Positions 24,248 to 35,526 of a DNA stretch of 64,000 bases are shown here, piece after piece. Within the stretch, counting starts at the first letter, position 1; each line of letters opens with the position of its first letter. The stretch is from Conidiobolus incongruus B7586 (Eukaryota > Entomophthoromycota > Entomophthoromycetes > Entomophthorales > Conidiobolaceae). Under the pieces are notes generated by a model. The model did no database searches and was not told the origin of the DNA. It saw nothing but the letters and a program-made list of their open reading frames with translations. A program made the translations under genes and the position numbers. The DNA lies in assembly GCA_000697335.1 (NCBI GenBank), contig JNEM01013031.1, forward strand, positions 1-64,000, in the 5' to 3' direction.

Positions 24248-25132
24248 TTAACAATTAGAATTGATTCTCTGATCCCAGAAATTGAAATGGGCATCAATAC
24301 TTGGGATTAAATGGTCGTCAATGCAATTAGGATCTTCCTCATAAATGGAGCATTTGACTGTATTACCATCTTCATCAATGTGCATGTTGTACTGATTGTG
24401 CTCGTATCCAAAGGTGCGACCAGGAGAGATAGCAACAAGGTCAGCATAAGAGGTAACTCTTGTGACTGTCAATGGCTTGGAATTAATGAAGGCTGCGAAT
24501 TCGGGATTACCGACACGGGGTTGACCATAAGTTAGGATATTGATCTTATCCCAAGAGATGAGGCCACTTTGAGCTAATTTGAATGCAGTGAGCGTAGATA
24601 ACGCACCACCCAAACTATGACCAGTGAATACAATCTTGTAGTCAGGATACTTTTTCAAAGCATTTGTGATCGCATTCTTAGATTGAGAATAAAGATCATT
24701 GGTCATATCGTTGAATCCACTGTGAATTTTAGCATTTTGGTGAGGTGATGGAAGGTTAGCAGATGTGAAAAGGATATTAATATTTCCCAACCAATTGCTG
24801 ATATTTTTACTGCCTCTAAAGCTGACAATGATCAACTTCTTTCCCTTGTTAACAGCTAAGTAACCTGCAGTTTCAGAGTCTGAGTTTGAGAAGTATACAG
24901 CTTCAGTGGTACCAGCGGTATAACCATTACAATTAGCACAGCTCCAGTTTAAGATCTTATCCTTAGCACAGTATGCAGCACTGGCAAACTTTAAGAAATT
25001 TCGAGCCTCTGTTTCACTAGTAATCTTGGAATTAGGTGCCTTGGCGGAGACGTTAGGAGGGATCTTTGATTCGACCTCCATAAAATTCTGCTCCTTGTAA
25101 GATTTGATTGCCTCTTCCAAAGATTTTACCAA
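24248..25132 (-). CDS. Class 3 lipase with missing signal peptide (lipase 6)
   Basis: The frame is open for 294 residues to a normal C-terminus. Ser173 (TGHSLGGA), Asp231 (SYADLVAIS), His282 (IDAHFNFW), the WSCANC motif and the FRGS strand are all present. The front begins in the propeptide-like region (PELVKSLEEAIKSY), with an in-frame stop just upstream, and the first in-frame ATG is only at 25081. A TATA-like run lies about 30 bases upstream of the point where homology starts, so the ~60 bases that would encode the start codon and signal peptide appear deleted rather than merely shifted. A short upstream exon ending at the pyrimidine-rich CTTCTCTAG could also explain it: a candidate ATG about 70 bases upstream opens MIFVFISLF, but I could not make the phase fit. 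It is the nearest relative of lipase 5. Confidence 0.72.
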   Translation of the reverse strand: MVKSLEEAIKSYKEQNFMEVESKIPPNVSAKAPNSKITSETEARNFLKFASAAYCAKDKILNWSCANCNGYTAGTTEAVYFSNSDSETAGYLAVNKGKKLIIVSFRGSKNISNWLGNINILFTSANLPSPHQNAKIHSGFNDMTNDLYSQSKNAITNALKKYPDYKIVFTGHSLGGALSTLTAFKLAQSGLISWDKINILTYGQPRVGNPEFAAFINSKPLTVTRVTSYADLVAISPGRTFGYEHNQYNMHIDEDGNTVKCSIYEEDPNCIDDHLIPSIDAHFNFWDQRINSNC

Positions 25133-25149
25133 TTCAGGCAGTGACTAGA

Positions 25150-26806
25150 GAAGCCTAAGAACTCACAATTTATATATACTACTAATTTTCAAAACAAACT
25201 TATAAAAACAAAAATCATTTAAACCCGAGTCACCAATGATGGATTAATGAAATTTATATTAAAATTGGATAGCTTTTATGCTTATTCAATATTATTGAGA
25301 AAAAAAATATTAGTTTAATTTGAAAATGGTTTGTCAAATCTATTAACAAAATATAAATTTATAGCTAAATTAAAGATGGAGGTTTATGAGTATAAACAAC
25401 TCTAGGTATGTATATCCATGTTGATGTTTAACTACTTTCTATACTATTAAATTAAGCATATAATTCACAATTTGGAATATTGAGAAATATCTATAGAATT
25501 ATATCATATATCACGATTCATCAAATATATGATTGTAAATAAAGTAATCAATAAATAAGGTATACTAAAAATATGAACACTTAACGAATTCTTTTTGAAT
25601 TTTCTATACAACTTATAACTATTAGAGAATGGAATGTTTATATATTTAATCATTTCCAATTTGGCTCATATGAATTATTTTTCATATCAAATTTTCAAAA
25701 TTAATATTAGTATCTTGAAAGAAAATAATAATGAAGCTTCTTAAGAATATAGATATTGATTAATGGTGATTTATCATAGTAAAAACTATGATTATTGAAT
25801 AATGATTCAAATTACATGTAAAAATATATATTAATATGATTTTTAATATAAATACAACCACAATGTGATATAATAGATTTTATTATATATTATAAGTTCT
25901 TAATAGTAAAATAATTAATTGAATATCTTAGACGTTATTATGAAAATTATACTTAATCATATCCTAATTGTTTTTTAATTTTACATTCAATTTCTAAATA
26001 TTTTACTAATAAAATTGAAAAGAATTAATTAATAATAAAATCAATAATATAGAATATATTCAGTATAGATCAATTATAAAACTTTTTATATATCCTTATA
26101 TATATATTTAATTTTTTTATTTAGGAAAATATATAATTTTATGAAAATAAGTTTGAGGTAATTTAAAATTATTAACAAACTATTTTAATGACAGTCATAT
26201 TAGAACTTTTTAAGATGAAATTTTTAAATTAATTTTATTATGATTTATTATATATTAAGGGCAATTTTAAATGATTTGATGAGATTTTAATACAATTGAT
26301 TTGAGTAATGTTTATATAAATTTATTAATTTGTTAGCAGTCATATTGGATCAATATACTAATTAGTTTATTGTTATAATATATACTCCTACCAATGTTTA
26401 ATTAACTGTTTGAATATATTTTCATTGAATAACTCGTCAGAATGGAAAATTTAAGGATTTTGAACCTTGAATTTGTATCCAAATAATCTGGTGTTTAAAA
26501 AATAAAGAGTGTATGATTGATAGTTATTAAACATTGATAGTATTTTCTTATAATTTCCAATTAGCTTATGGTGACAATGAACATTTATAAATTTTATCTT
26601 GTCATTGAACTTGGTTTTATAATGAGTTTTATATAACCTGAATTTTTAAGAAACTATTTAAAAATCAACTTTAATAGACAAAAATTTCAACAAATATCAC
26701 TTGATTTTTCTATCAAGTTCGAAATGCAATTATTTTGAAATTTGATTGATCACATAATATCAATTATCAAAATTATATATTATATAATAAATAATAATAT
26801 TGAGAA

Positions 26807-26809
<3 letters not shown>
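25150..26809. other. AT-rich spacer
   Basis: No gene, RNA or element ends are supported. Confidence 0.5.

Positions 26810-26838
<29 letters not shown>
26810..26838. repeat. TA dinucleotide microsatellite
   Basis: An uninterrupted AT/TA run of about 29 bases. Similar runs occur near 2311, 9328, 28147, 31291, 32805, 57846 and 60329; several lie at or inside the inverted-repeat elements. Confidence 0.8.
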
Positions 26839-26840
<2 letters not shown>

Positions 26841-26972
26841 CCTAATACCTATTCAAATTATTATGAATTATGAGAATATTTATAAAATTATAATATAGAA
26901 TTTAGAAATTCATAATTTTCAATTATTTTATTTAATTTTTATTATTATAATAAATTAATTCTAAAATTATTT

Positions 26973-28279
26973 TATTATTTTGTAATTTAAATAATAAGAA
27001 TTTTTTGTGATTGAAAAAAATAAACATTTTAATATATAAAAAGTAAAAAAAAATATATAATATAAAACTAATAATTTCTTTTATTTCTAATAACTTTTTG
27101 CTATACTTTTAGTAAAGATCTAACATTTAACAAATAATTTTTTTTATTAAAGATTAAAATTTGATATTTCACAAACCAATTAAATTTTCCTGTAGAAATT
27201 TTCTTTCCTACAAGCTAGTTTTTTAATTACCTAAAACAATTATAATTACATAGGTTATAATTTAAAGAATATACTAGATGTAGTAATTTTTTCTAGTTAT
27301 TTTTAATTAAAAAGTTTTTTATAATTTTAAATTTATGTATTTTATAATTATTATGTAAAATAATAGGTTTTCTTAAATTATATTAAAAATACTAATTAGA
27401 AATAATTTTATTTAAAAAAAATATAAAGTCTATTATTAATTAATTTTCTTTTAAAAATTAAATAAAAATAACATATGTTATTATAATTTATTACAACAAT
27501 TAACATTTATTTATTAATAAAGTGTTTATTTAAAGGAAATTATAGAGGGGGTTAATTTAACTTAATCTAACACTTTGATTTATGTTTTAATAAAAGATTA
27601 TATAAAAGAATCTAAAATTCATTAATTATAATAATTTATTGTAAAAGCTTTAGTTTCTAACTATACCTTAGTAAGTTTTATTTAATAATAACTACTTTAA
27701 CTTTTTTTAAGTTTTAGTTAAATTATAAGGTATTTATTTTATATTTTTATTTATTAATTTTAATTTAAACTTTAATATATATAAAATACTTATGTAACTA
27801 ATATTAAAGTATCTTAATAATTCTTTAACTAAAATAAAAAAGTACTTTTTAATATATTTTTTTACTTTATTAACAATTAGAAAAATAATAGTTGAAATTA
27901 GTTTTTTAGATTTTAACAAGTTTTAGGTAGTTTTTTTAGCTTTAAAGTAATTTACCTAGTAATAAATTGTTGATTTAAATAATACTTTATTACTAAAAAC
28001 TGCTTGTAAATTTTAAATGATTTGGGTTTATAGTTAAATTTTACTAATACTAAAATAAAAAACTTTTGATAGTTACTATTTAGTTTAAGCATGATTAAAT
28101 TAAACAACTAATTTTAAAAAGTTAATTTTTTAATCAAAAAAGTTATTATATATATATATATATTTTAAAAATATATAATTTCCTATTAACATTGTATATA
28201 TTTATTTATTTCAAACTAATAATATGTTTGAAAAATCAGAAATTAAAAAATTTCCCATTTCTTCAATTCTATAGTAATA
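26973..28279. mobile_element. TA-flanked terminal-inverted-repeat DNA element, copy A
   Basis: A ~1.3-kb element matched end to end, in inverted orientation, by 57731-58783. Its own ends are imperfect inverted repeats of about 55 bases: the right end in reverse complement reads TATTACTATAGAATTGAAGA, then AATGGGAAATTTTTTAAT; the left end reads TATTATTTTGTAATTTAAAT, then AATAAGAATTTTTTGTG. TA at each boundary suggests a TA target duplication as in the Tc1/mariner superfamily. The interior is extremely AT-rich with no transposase frame, so it would be non-autonomous. It has about 250 bp (containing the ATAAGGTATTTA region) that copy B lacks. A decayed transporter gene begins about 175 bp to its right. 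Confidence 0.7.
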
Positions 28280-28454
28280 TTTTTGATAATATCAAATTAT
28301 TTTCAATCAAACTAATGATTATGATGTAGTATCCAATAATGTTAAATTATTGTATTTATATTTGATATATATAATTTACTAAAAATTCCAAGATCATGAT
28401 TTTAGTGCATTTTCAGAAATGATATTAATCACTACACTCAATTATATTATTTCT

Positions 28455-29290
28455 ATGAATGATACTGCCACGATTGGCAAATTTTAAAACTTGCATTGGT
28501 ACATGTAATTAATCGCCTAAATCTTCTTTTAGTATGTATAGTATATATTATATAATGTCCTCCAAACTATGAAACGCACTCTCTAATTTATGATTCATTT
28601 ATATTATCCACAGTTACAAAAAAATTAGTCTTATCCTACCTCGATTCTCCGGACTGCTCAAATTCTTACATAATGAACGGACCATCAAAGAACCCAAGAA
28701 TTGGGATCTTGTGGCATTCTTTAGAATATCAATTACTTGCCCAAATTTTATCTTATTGGGATTAAGCGCTATTGGGCATATGGAGATGTTGCAGCAATTA
28801 GTTTTTTATGAAAATTACCTAACGCTAAGTTGCACCATATTAATAAATCAGAAATAATATTTATTATATATTTATTTGGTTGCTTGAGCAATTTCCTTTC
28901 TCAATGTAATATTCATTTTACAAAAAAATGCTAATTTTATCATATCTATGATATTGATGATTGATGAGGAGCATCCAGAATTAAATGATAACATTAAACA
29001 GAAGAAGATTCTAACCAAATTCATTTACATATCTGTCTATTGTATCCTTCTAATCATTGATAATCGATTCTCTGTGGCATTTCACGTATTTGAGTAGATC
29101 TATTAGCAGTGTTTACTCTAACATCGTACTATCAGTACTGTATTATATACTCAGTTATGGACTCAAACATAATTTTTTATAATTAATGGACTCTATATCC
29201 CATTGATACACATCTTTGGATTGACAATAGAGAATTACTAAATTCATATTACTATTTTACAATTATGAAAGAATATTAAATAATACACTT
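28455..29290 (+). pseudogene. Decayed AAAP/AVT amino-acid transporter copy
   Basis: Fragments follow the exon order of the four-exon transporter at 44830-46388: MNDTA (exon 2), then a C-P-P-N-Y-E-T stretch, FSGLLKFLHNERTIKEPKNWD, LVFYEN (exon 3), then SMILMIDEEHPELNDNIKQ, SVYSNIVLSVLYYILSYGLK and a C-terminal RILNN (exon 4). The pieces lie in different frames with several stops, and the region for the first exon is not recognisable. A gap between the exon 3 and 4 remnants sits where the paralogue has an intron. It is a host gene relic, probably formed by duplication of the 44.8-kb gene or its ancestor. The inverted-repeat element A lies just upstream. Confidence 0.8.
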
Positions 29291-31400
29291 TATTAACTAA
29301 AATAATTCTGAATAAGTTTAAAAATCTAAAACACCTTTAATTTTCAAAAATGATTTTTCCTATTATAAACTATTAAATATACAAGATAGATAATTTTATC
29401 TATTAATTAAATAGCTCAAGGTTATTCCCTCCATTTTTAAACTAAACGATTTGCAATTTATGAAGTAATTAAAATAATATATCTTTGAATCTAAAACTTT
29501 AATTTTTGAAAATTGAGATATATTTAGAAATATATCTCAAAATTAAGATATTGAATTGTAAAGGATAAATATATATGTATATCTGCAATATGAATTAATT
29601 ATTTTAATTGATTAAAACATTTTATATTATATAAATATTATACTTTTTATTTTTGGTCGATTCAATTATTATTTTAATAATTAAATATTAATCTTTTTGA
29701 ATATATTTAAAAATATTAATTCAAATTTCAAGCTTAAGATTATTAATCAATATACCATTATATCAATATTGAGATATTTCAAATTTTGATTTTAATAAAT
29801 ATATGACATTATAGGAATAAGGTAACCTTTAAAGATAAATATTAAAATTTTGGTATATATAATAAATTAGATAAAAATTAAATTCAAAAAATATTTTAAT
29901 TTATCAATATTATATATATATATATGTTAACAATTAATATCCCTTAAAAAATTTCAGATTTATTAAATAGACAATAATATTTAAATGCTTCAACGAATAT
30001 GTGCATACATTCTTTGATAAATATTTAAACTTTTGATACCAATCTGAATTTAGTTCAATGGAATTCAATTGAGCACTTGTTATCATTAAGCAGAAATCCC
30101 ATTTAGATAATGCCACATATATATACACTTGATTTTTGTACAAATACATCAATCTCTAAAATTGAAATTTGATATTATATATTAAATATTTTGTTTTCTT
30201 TAATATAAAATGATTCAAATTTAATATTTAATATTTAATAGATAATATCATTAATCATATTATGACTTAATTAGAAAAATTACCGAAAGATAAGTAATGT
30301 GTAATATTATTAATATAAAATGGTACTTAAAATATAATTATAAAACAAATATTAATAAAATAATAAAAACTACTATCTATTAATATCAAAATCCACTTAA
30401 CTATTTAATATTTAAATAAAGAGAATGAATTATTATTTAATTCCTATATAGAGTAATTTAATTCACTATTCATAATTTTTTTGAGAAATTTTAAATTTGA
30501 AAATTTAGTATTAAAATAAAGTTGTACAATATATGGTTAATTCGGTGATTATTCTAATTTTATATTATTCTTCCTTCGAGATAAACCGATAATTTCTATA
30601 TTTAGATTAAATTTGAATTTTTTTATTAAGTTATTTGATATATTAATTATTTATTCATAGATTCTTAGTATTATTGAGTTTTATGGAATTTTTTGATCAT
30701 AGAGATAGCAGGTGTGCTTGAACTTTCAGAAGGAGAACTATCTAGATCATTTTACCTTACAAATTATTGATTTTTATAGTCGCTCTAATTATAATTCTAG
30801 ATTCAATATTAGTTTATTTAATCTTAATATTAAATTTACTTCATTATTTATTAATAATTAAAATTAATAAATAATTGAATTAATAACTGATTTTTATAAA
30901 AATTAAATTATTTTAATATGATCTCAATATAGCAAAATTATTTTATTGGAATTATTATAAAAAATTAGTTTTAGAAATCAAAAATCTAAATTTTATAAAA
31001 TTATTAATTAATATATTGTCAAAATGATGAATTATATAGTTATAATATAATTTTTAATAATTAACCCATCTTTAAAAAATTTAGATATATATAATATTTT
31101 GTTTTGAATATATCACCTACAGATTTAAAGGACGAATTAAACGAAAAATTTACAATGCTTTTATATTAAGTTACAAGTTGAATATGAATTCAAATTTCAA
31201 ACCTATTAGAATGGTTTTACACTTTGAAATTGTAATACTTAATAGAATACAATGGACTCAATAAATCAATCTGTAAGTTCAATTTTCTCTAGTCCTATAT
31301 ATATATATATATTTCCTTGTATCAGAAACACTATCCTATAATCTGAAATCTAATATCAAGCTTTATAATTTTACACCATTACATCTGATAAATGATTTTG
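29291..31400. other. AT-rich spacer
   Basis: No gene is supported. A short frame at 29934-30152 (minus) has no recognisable family. Confidence 0.5.
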
Positions 31401-31409
31401 AACTGGTTA

Positions 31410-31770
31410 AAATATAATAGAAAGTGGTTCTACCCCTTGATATCGGTAGGCAGGTGATAGGAAAGAAAGTGGCTTGCTTGCAATTTGTTTGGTAGTTTGG
31501 GCTAAGGTGTTTTATTAGAAATTGTTAAGGATTTAATAGGCTTCACAGAAGATCCAAGGTGATGATGATAATGTATTCCGACAGTGGCTCTTATAGGCAG
31601 ATTTTCGACCGTATGCAGTGTTAAGAAAAGTATTAAGTTTTTAAGAAAATCAGGTCTTGAAGTGATGTGACGGGTATTCGGATATTATATCTCCATAAAG
31701 AATAGGTTACGAGGTGAAGTTGGTCTGGCAGGTTACTATCTAGCTATTCACGATAGATAGTCAATATGCT
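31410..31770. repeat. GC-richer block, possible third relative of the 37865-38180 repeat
   Basis: Several short matches occur in the same order as in the 19145-19480 copy, for example GGTGATGATGATAATG followed by TCCGAC, and TTTTATTAGAAATTG. The block is compositionally distinct from its flanks. Divergence is high and ends cannot be fixed. Confidence 0.3.
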
Positions 31771-32079
31771 AGATTTAAATATAATGGAAAGAATAAAATT
31801 CCAGAAGCAAATACGAATTTGAAAAAAAATAACTAGCGAATAAATGTAATAATTAAAAACAATTTAAATATTCAATATACAATTTAAGGTAAAACCTTAT
31901 AGCAATTTACGTCCACGATTCCAAGAAAATACGAATTAATCTATAATATACTTTCAAACTTTCATTTTTAAAAAAATTAAAATATTGAAATTGAACTTAT
32001 ATATTATATTCGTGAAATAGTAACCAATACTTAAAAAAATATTAGTACTTTAGTTATTTATTAATTGAATAATCTACAG

Positions 32080-32739
32080 ATGTTTATATCAAATTCAATA
32101 GAAATTTTATTTCTCATTTACTCAATTGTAGGGTTACTTTTCTTGATATTGTTGCAATATATTCTGAGAAAGGAAATAAGAAAAAAAAAGCTCACAGTGT
32201 ATGATTGTAGCTATGATTGCTGTTTTAGTTGATTGTATCGCTAACGAAGATTTAATATTTCGAGATATTATAAAATTACATTATAACTTCCATGCTGGAA
32301 ACTCTTGCTTGTTTGTTTAGGTCAATTTTGCACAGTTCTCTTTGGTTTATTCTAGTTACGTTCTAAGTATTGTAAGAATTAAGAGAATGTTATTAATCTT
32401 ATTTAAAGTTTCATATTGTATTTTGAATATTTTATGTAATGGTTTTATATTTCATCATTTTGTTATAAATTCTGTATCATATTATGGATATAGCACCATC
32501 ACGGATAGAATTATTCTATATTACCCAATTAACTCCAGAATCAAAACCCTTTTCTATCACTGTTATTTTCAATAATATAATAAACATTGTCTTTAAACCT
32601 TTTATTCCTTATACCTTAAATTATTATATATTCAGGGAAATTTGATTGTTGGATCTGCGAATTGATTACCTGTGAAAAGAGCTGGACAATAGAATATATC
32701 GCAACATTATTATCTAACATTTCTATGATTAAAAGTTGA
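32080..32739 (+). pseudogene. Decayed seven-helix receptor-like gene (partial)
   Basis: From ATG 32080 a frame gives a first membrane helix (SIEILFLIYSIVGLLFLILL) followed by a basic loop. After a frame break there is a second helix (MIVAMIAVLVDCIANEDLIF) and the loop RDIIKLHYNFHAGNSC with a cysteine. Next comes a third helix running into LSIVRIKRML, at the position of the DRY-like arginine of rhodopsin-type receptors. An exon-like piece after a TTATATATTCAG acceptor (about 32636) reads GKFDCWICELITCEKSW then TIEYIATLLSNISM, fitting a cysteine-bearing second outer loop and the fifth helix. Helices six and seven are not seen. The layout suggests a G-protein-coupled receptor-like protein. At least one frame break and one stop are present, so it is a relic, and the family name is uncertain. 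Confidence 0.5.
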
Positions 32740-35410
32740 TTGAAAGAATTATATAAGAATAATTAAGTCAAAATAGATCTTATACAAACAACCAATATTT
32801 GCATATATATATATATATATCAATATTTAAGAATTAATAGTTTGAATAATATGGAGTGAAATAAAAACTATACTAATTTATCAATCTACAGAGTATTATG
32901 AAAGTATATATATATACATATATTATATCTATGCTTATTCAATAATATGATTATACGAATTACATTATTTTACAATATATCAATGTAATTTCATTTTATA
33001 AATTTGTAATTCTTTATTGAAAATATAGTCCAGTTATTGTACACCCTACTTCAGAAATTCCACGTAATTTTTTAATGAAAACCAGGGTTAGAGTTATATT
33101 ATCAATTAAAAAGAAAATTCTTAATTCACAATTCATAATTATTGTGAAATTTTTTTTAGAAATATAAAAAATAAATATAGATGAGATTTTATTGTATAAA
33201 ATTAAATTAATTATATTTTTATATTCATTTAAATATCATTTATTATTAAATATATTAATTTGTGTGTTTTCAAGCTTCATACTCAAGTAGTTTAAACTAT
33301 TATTATTAATTTTAAAATAGATGGGAAAATATGAGAATATAAAAAATAACATAATATTCTTTACCAATACTGAATTATTTTTAATGCATTTATTAATATC
33401 ACTTACAGTCTGTATAATTTAATCTATATCTTTGATAAAAAAATATTCACATCATTCAATTATTATTTTTCAAACTTGCATTAATGGGGTTTATATACTC
33501 ACATTGTTAAATTTATATAATCAAAATGGTATTAAAAGTTTGACATTATATTAATTAACATGTTAAAAACAATATACACTAATTAATTTATCATTATTAT
33601 TTTAAACTATACACTGTTATTAATTTGATATTAATTAATAATTTTAGAAAATGAAAATTTTGAAATAAGTATATATGAAATAATAAAATATTATACTATA
33701 TAATAAGTGAGATATAATTTAATTTTATATTAATAAAACAATAAAATTTTAGTTTATAATATTTAAATTTTAAATTGGATAATCCTTATTCTCAGAATTA
33801 GGAATTTTATTTTAATTATTAAACTAAAACTAAAAAATAATATAAAAATTTTTTTAATAATTTATAAATTTATAAAAAAATAAGTATTAATTCAAATATA
33901 AAGATATAGTAATATTTTTATATTGAAAATTTCTAAAACAGATTTATTGAATTAAAATAATTATTTATTCTAATATATTAATTGATTAATGATAATAATT
34001 TTATTAATTTTATAATCGGATATTGGTTAGCGATATATTTTAATACACCAATATTTTCAAGTATTGTACTAAATTAAATGATGTAATAATAAGTTAAAAC
34101 TTTTGATATTATTCTTCAAGTGAATAAATAGATAATTACAGTAATTCCAAACTCAAGTTTGTACACTTAATACATAAGATGATATATTATTGCCTTGGTT
34201 ACAGTAGATTTATAAACAGTATTTTGTATTTGGAATTTAAGGATTGAATTTCAACTAAAATTATTAATTCAAAAAATATCAAGAATTTGATGAAAAATTA
34301 AGGGGTAGAATAATATTAACTTTCGAATTATTTTGTAAGCTGTTAAATTATTCCAATCCAGCAAATGGTTAAAATTGATATTAAAATTAAATTATTATTT
34401 CAATACTACTATAATATTCTATTATTAAAATTCCCTCATAAAGGACATAATTACAAAAATGTAAATGCTTTACTAATATTATTACCAATTTAAGTATAAT
34501 TAAAAATTGATATGAATTTTTAATGTACCACTTTTAGAAAAGATATGCATTATTATTTGATGGATGGGTAAATAGATGGAAGTTTGGATTTTATCCAAGT
34601 TGTAGTATGACGTTAATTATGTATTCTTTCAATTATTAAACTATTCAATTTATAGTCAATTCAATTAAGCTTTCAAAGTCATCACTATATTTTCATATAT
34701 AAAAATTATATCCATAATAAATAAATTATAAATTCTTATGAATTAAATACCTCACTTTGAAAAAAAAATGACAAAAGCAAAAAAAATCCGCGATTACAAT
34801 TTTAGAAAATTACTAAAATAATAAATGATCTAATCATTAAAAAGATCTATAATAGTCATTCTGGTATACTTCACTGAGTTTGATATTTTTTAATTAATAT
34901 TAAAGCATATAATGATAAACAAAATTCTAAACTCATGTTAAAAACTATATAATAAAGGTATCAGCTAATTAACTAAATACTCTTGAAATAACAATTTTAA
35001 TTAAAATAGATATTACTTTGAACTTCTATTAAATTGATTCGGTTAATAACCTAGATCATACAATTATGGAAGAGAGTGATTGGATCAAAAATTAATATGA
35101 ATTTGTGACACTTTACAATATAAATAGGTATTGTACTTTCAACTGATAGCAATCGTGCAAATATTACTAAGAATCAATTCTGATGATAAAAAAATTGAAA
35201 TGAAACTAGAAATTTTCAAATAAAATGAACTTGATTTTTTTTTAATTATATTTTAATAGAATTCGACCAATGGACCAATAGATAAGATGCTCACAAGATT
35301 TTAAGGATGAATTTGGTTAATAGCTGGATATTCAATTTTCTCATGCAATTGAAATCCATCATGAATGTTTCAATTCAAGTTAGGCGTGTGGTAGTAAAGT
35401 TTGATGAACG
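32740..35410. other. AT-rich spacer
   Basis: No gene, RNA or element is supported. A TA run lies at about 32805-32820, just before 32.9 kb. Confidence 0.5.
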
Positions 35411-35412
35411 AA

Positions 35413-35426
35413 ATCATATAAATAAC
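35413..35426 (+). promoter_or_regulatory. TATA-like element of the AVT transporter gene
   Basis: The sequence AAATCATATAAATA lies about 100 bases before the ATG at 35527. Position and consensus fit a core promoter; no direct evidence. Confidence 0.35.
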
Positions 35427-35526
35427 ACGTTGAACGCTTTCTCAGTCATAAAATCCTCTCATTTAATCGCTGTCAACACTGATTTGGCTAGCGATCCCCC
35501 ATTTTGCATAATCATATCTATTTATC

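Noticed and set aside
27734-27919. Lysine/isoleucine-rich 61-codon frame on the minus strand
   Set aside because: Lies inside the inverted-repeat element, and copy B does not preserve it; composition only.
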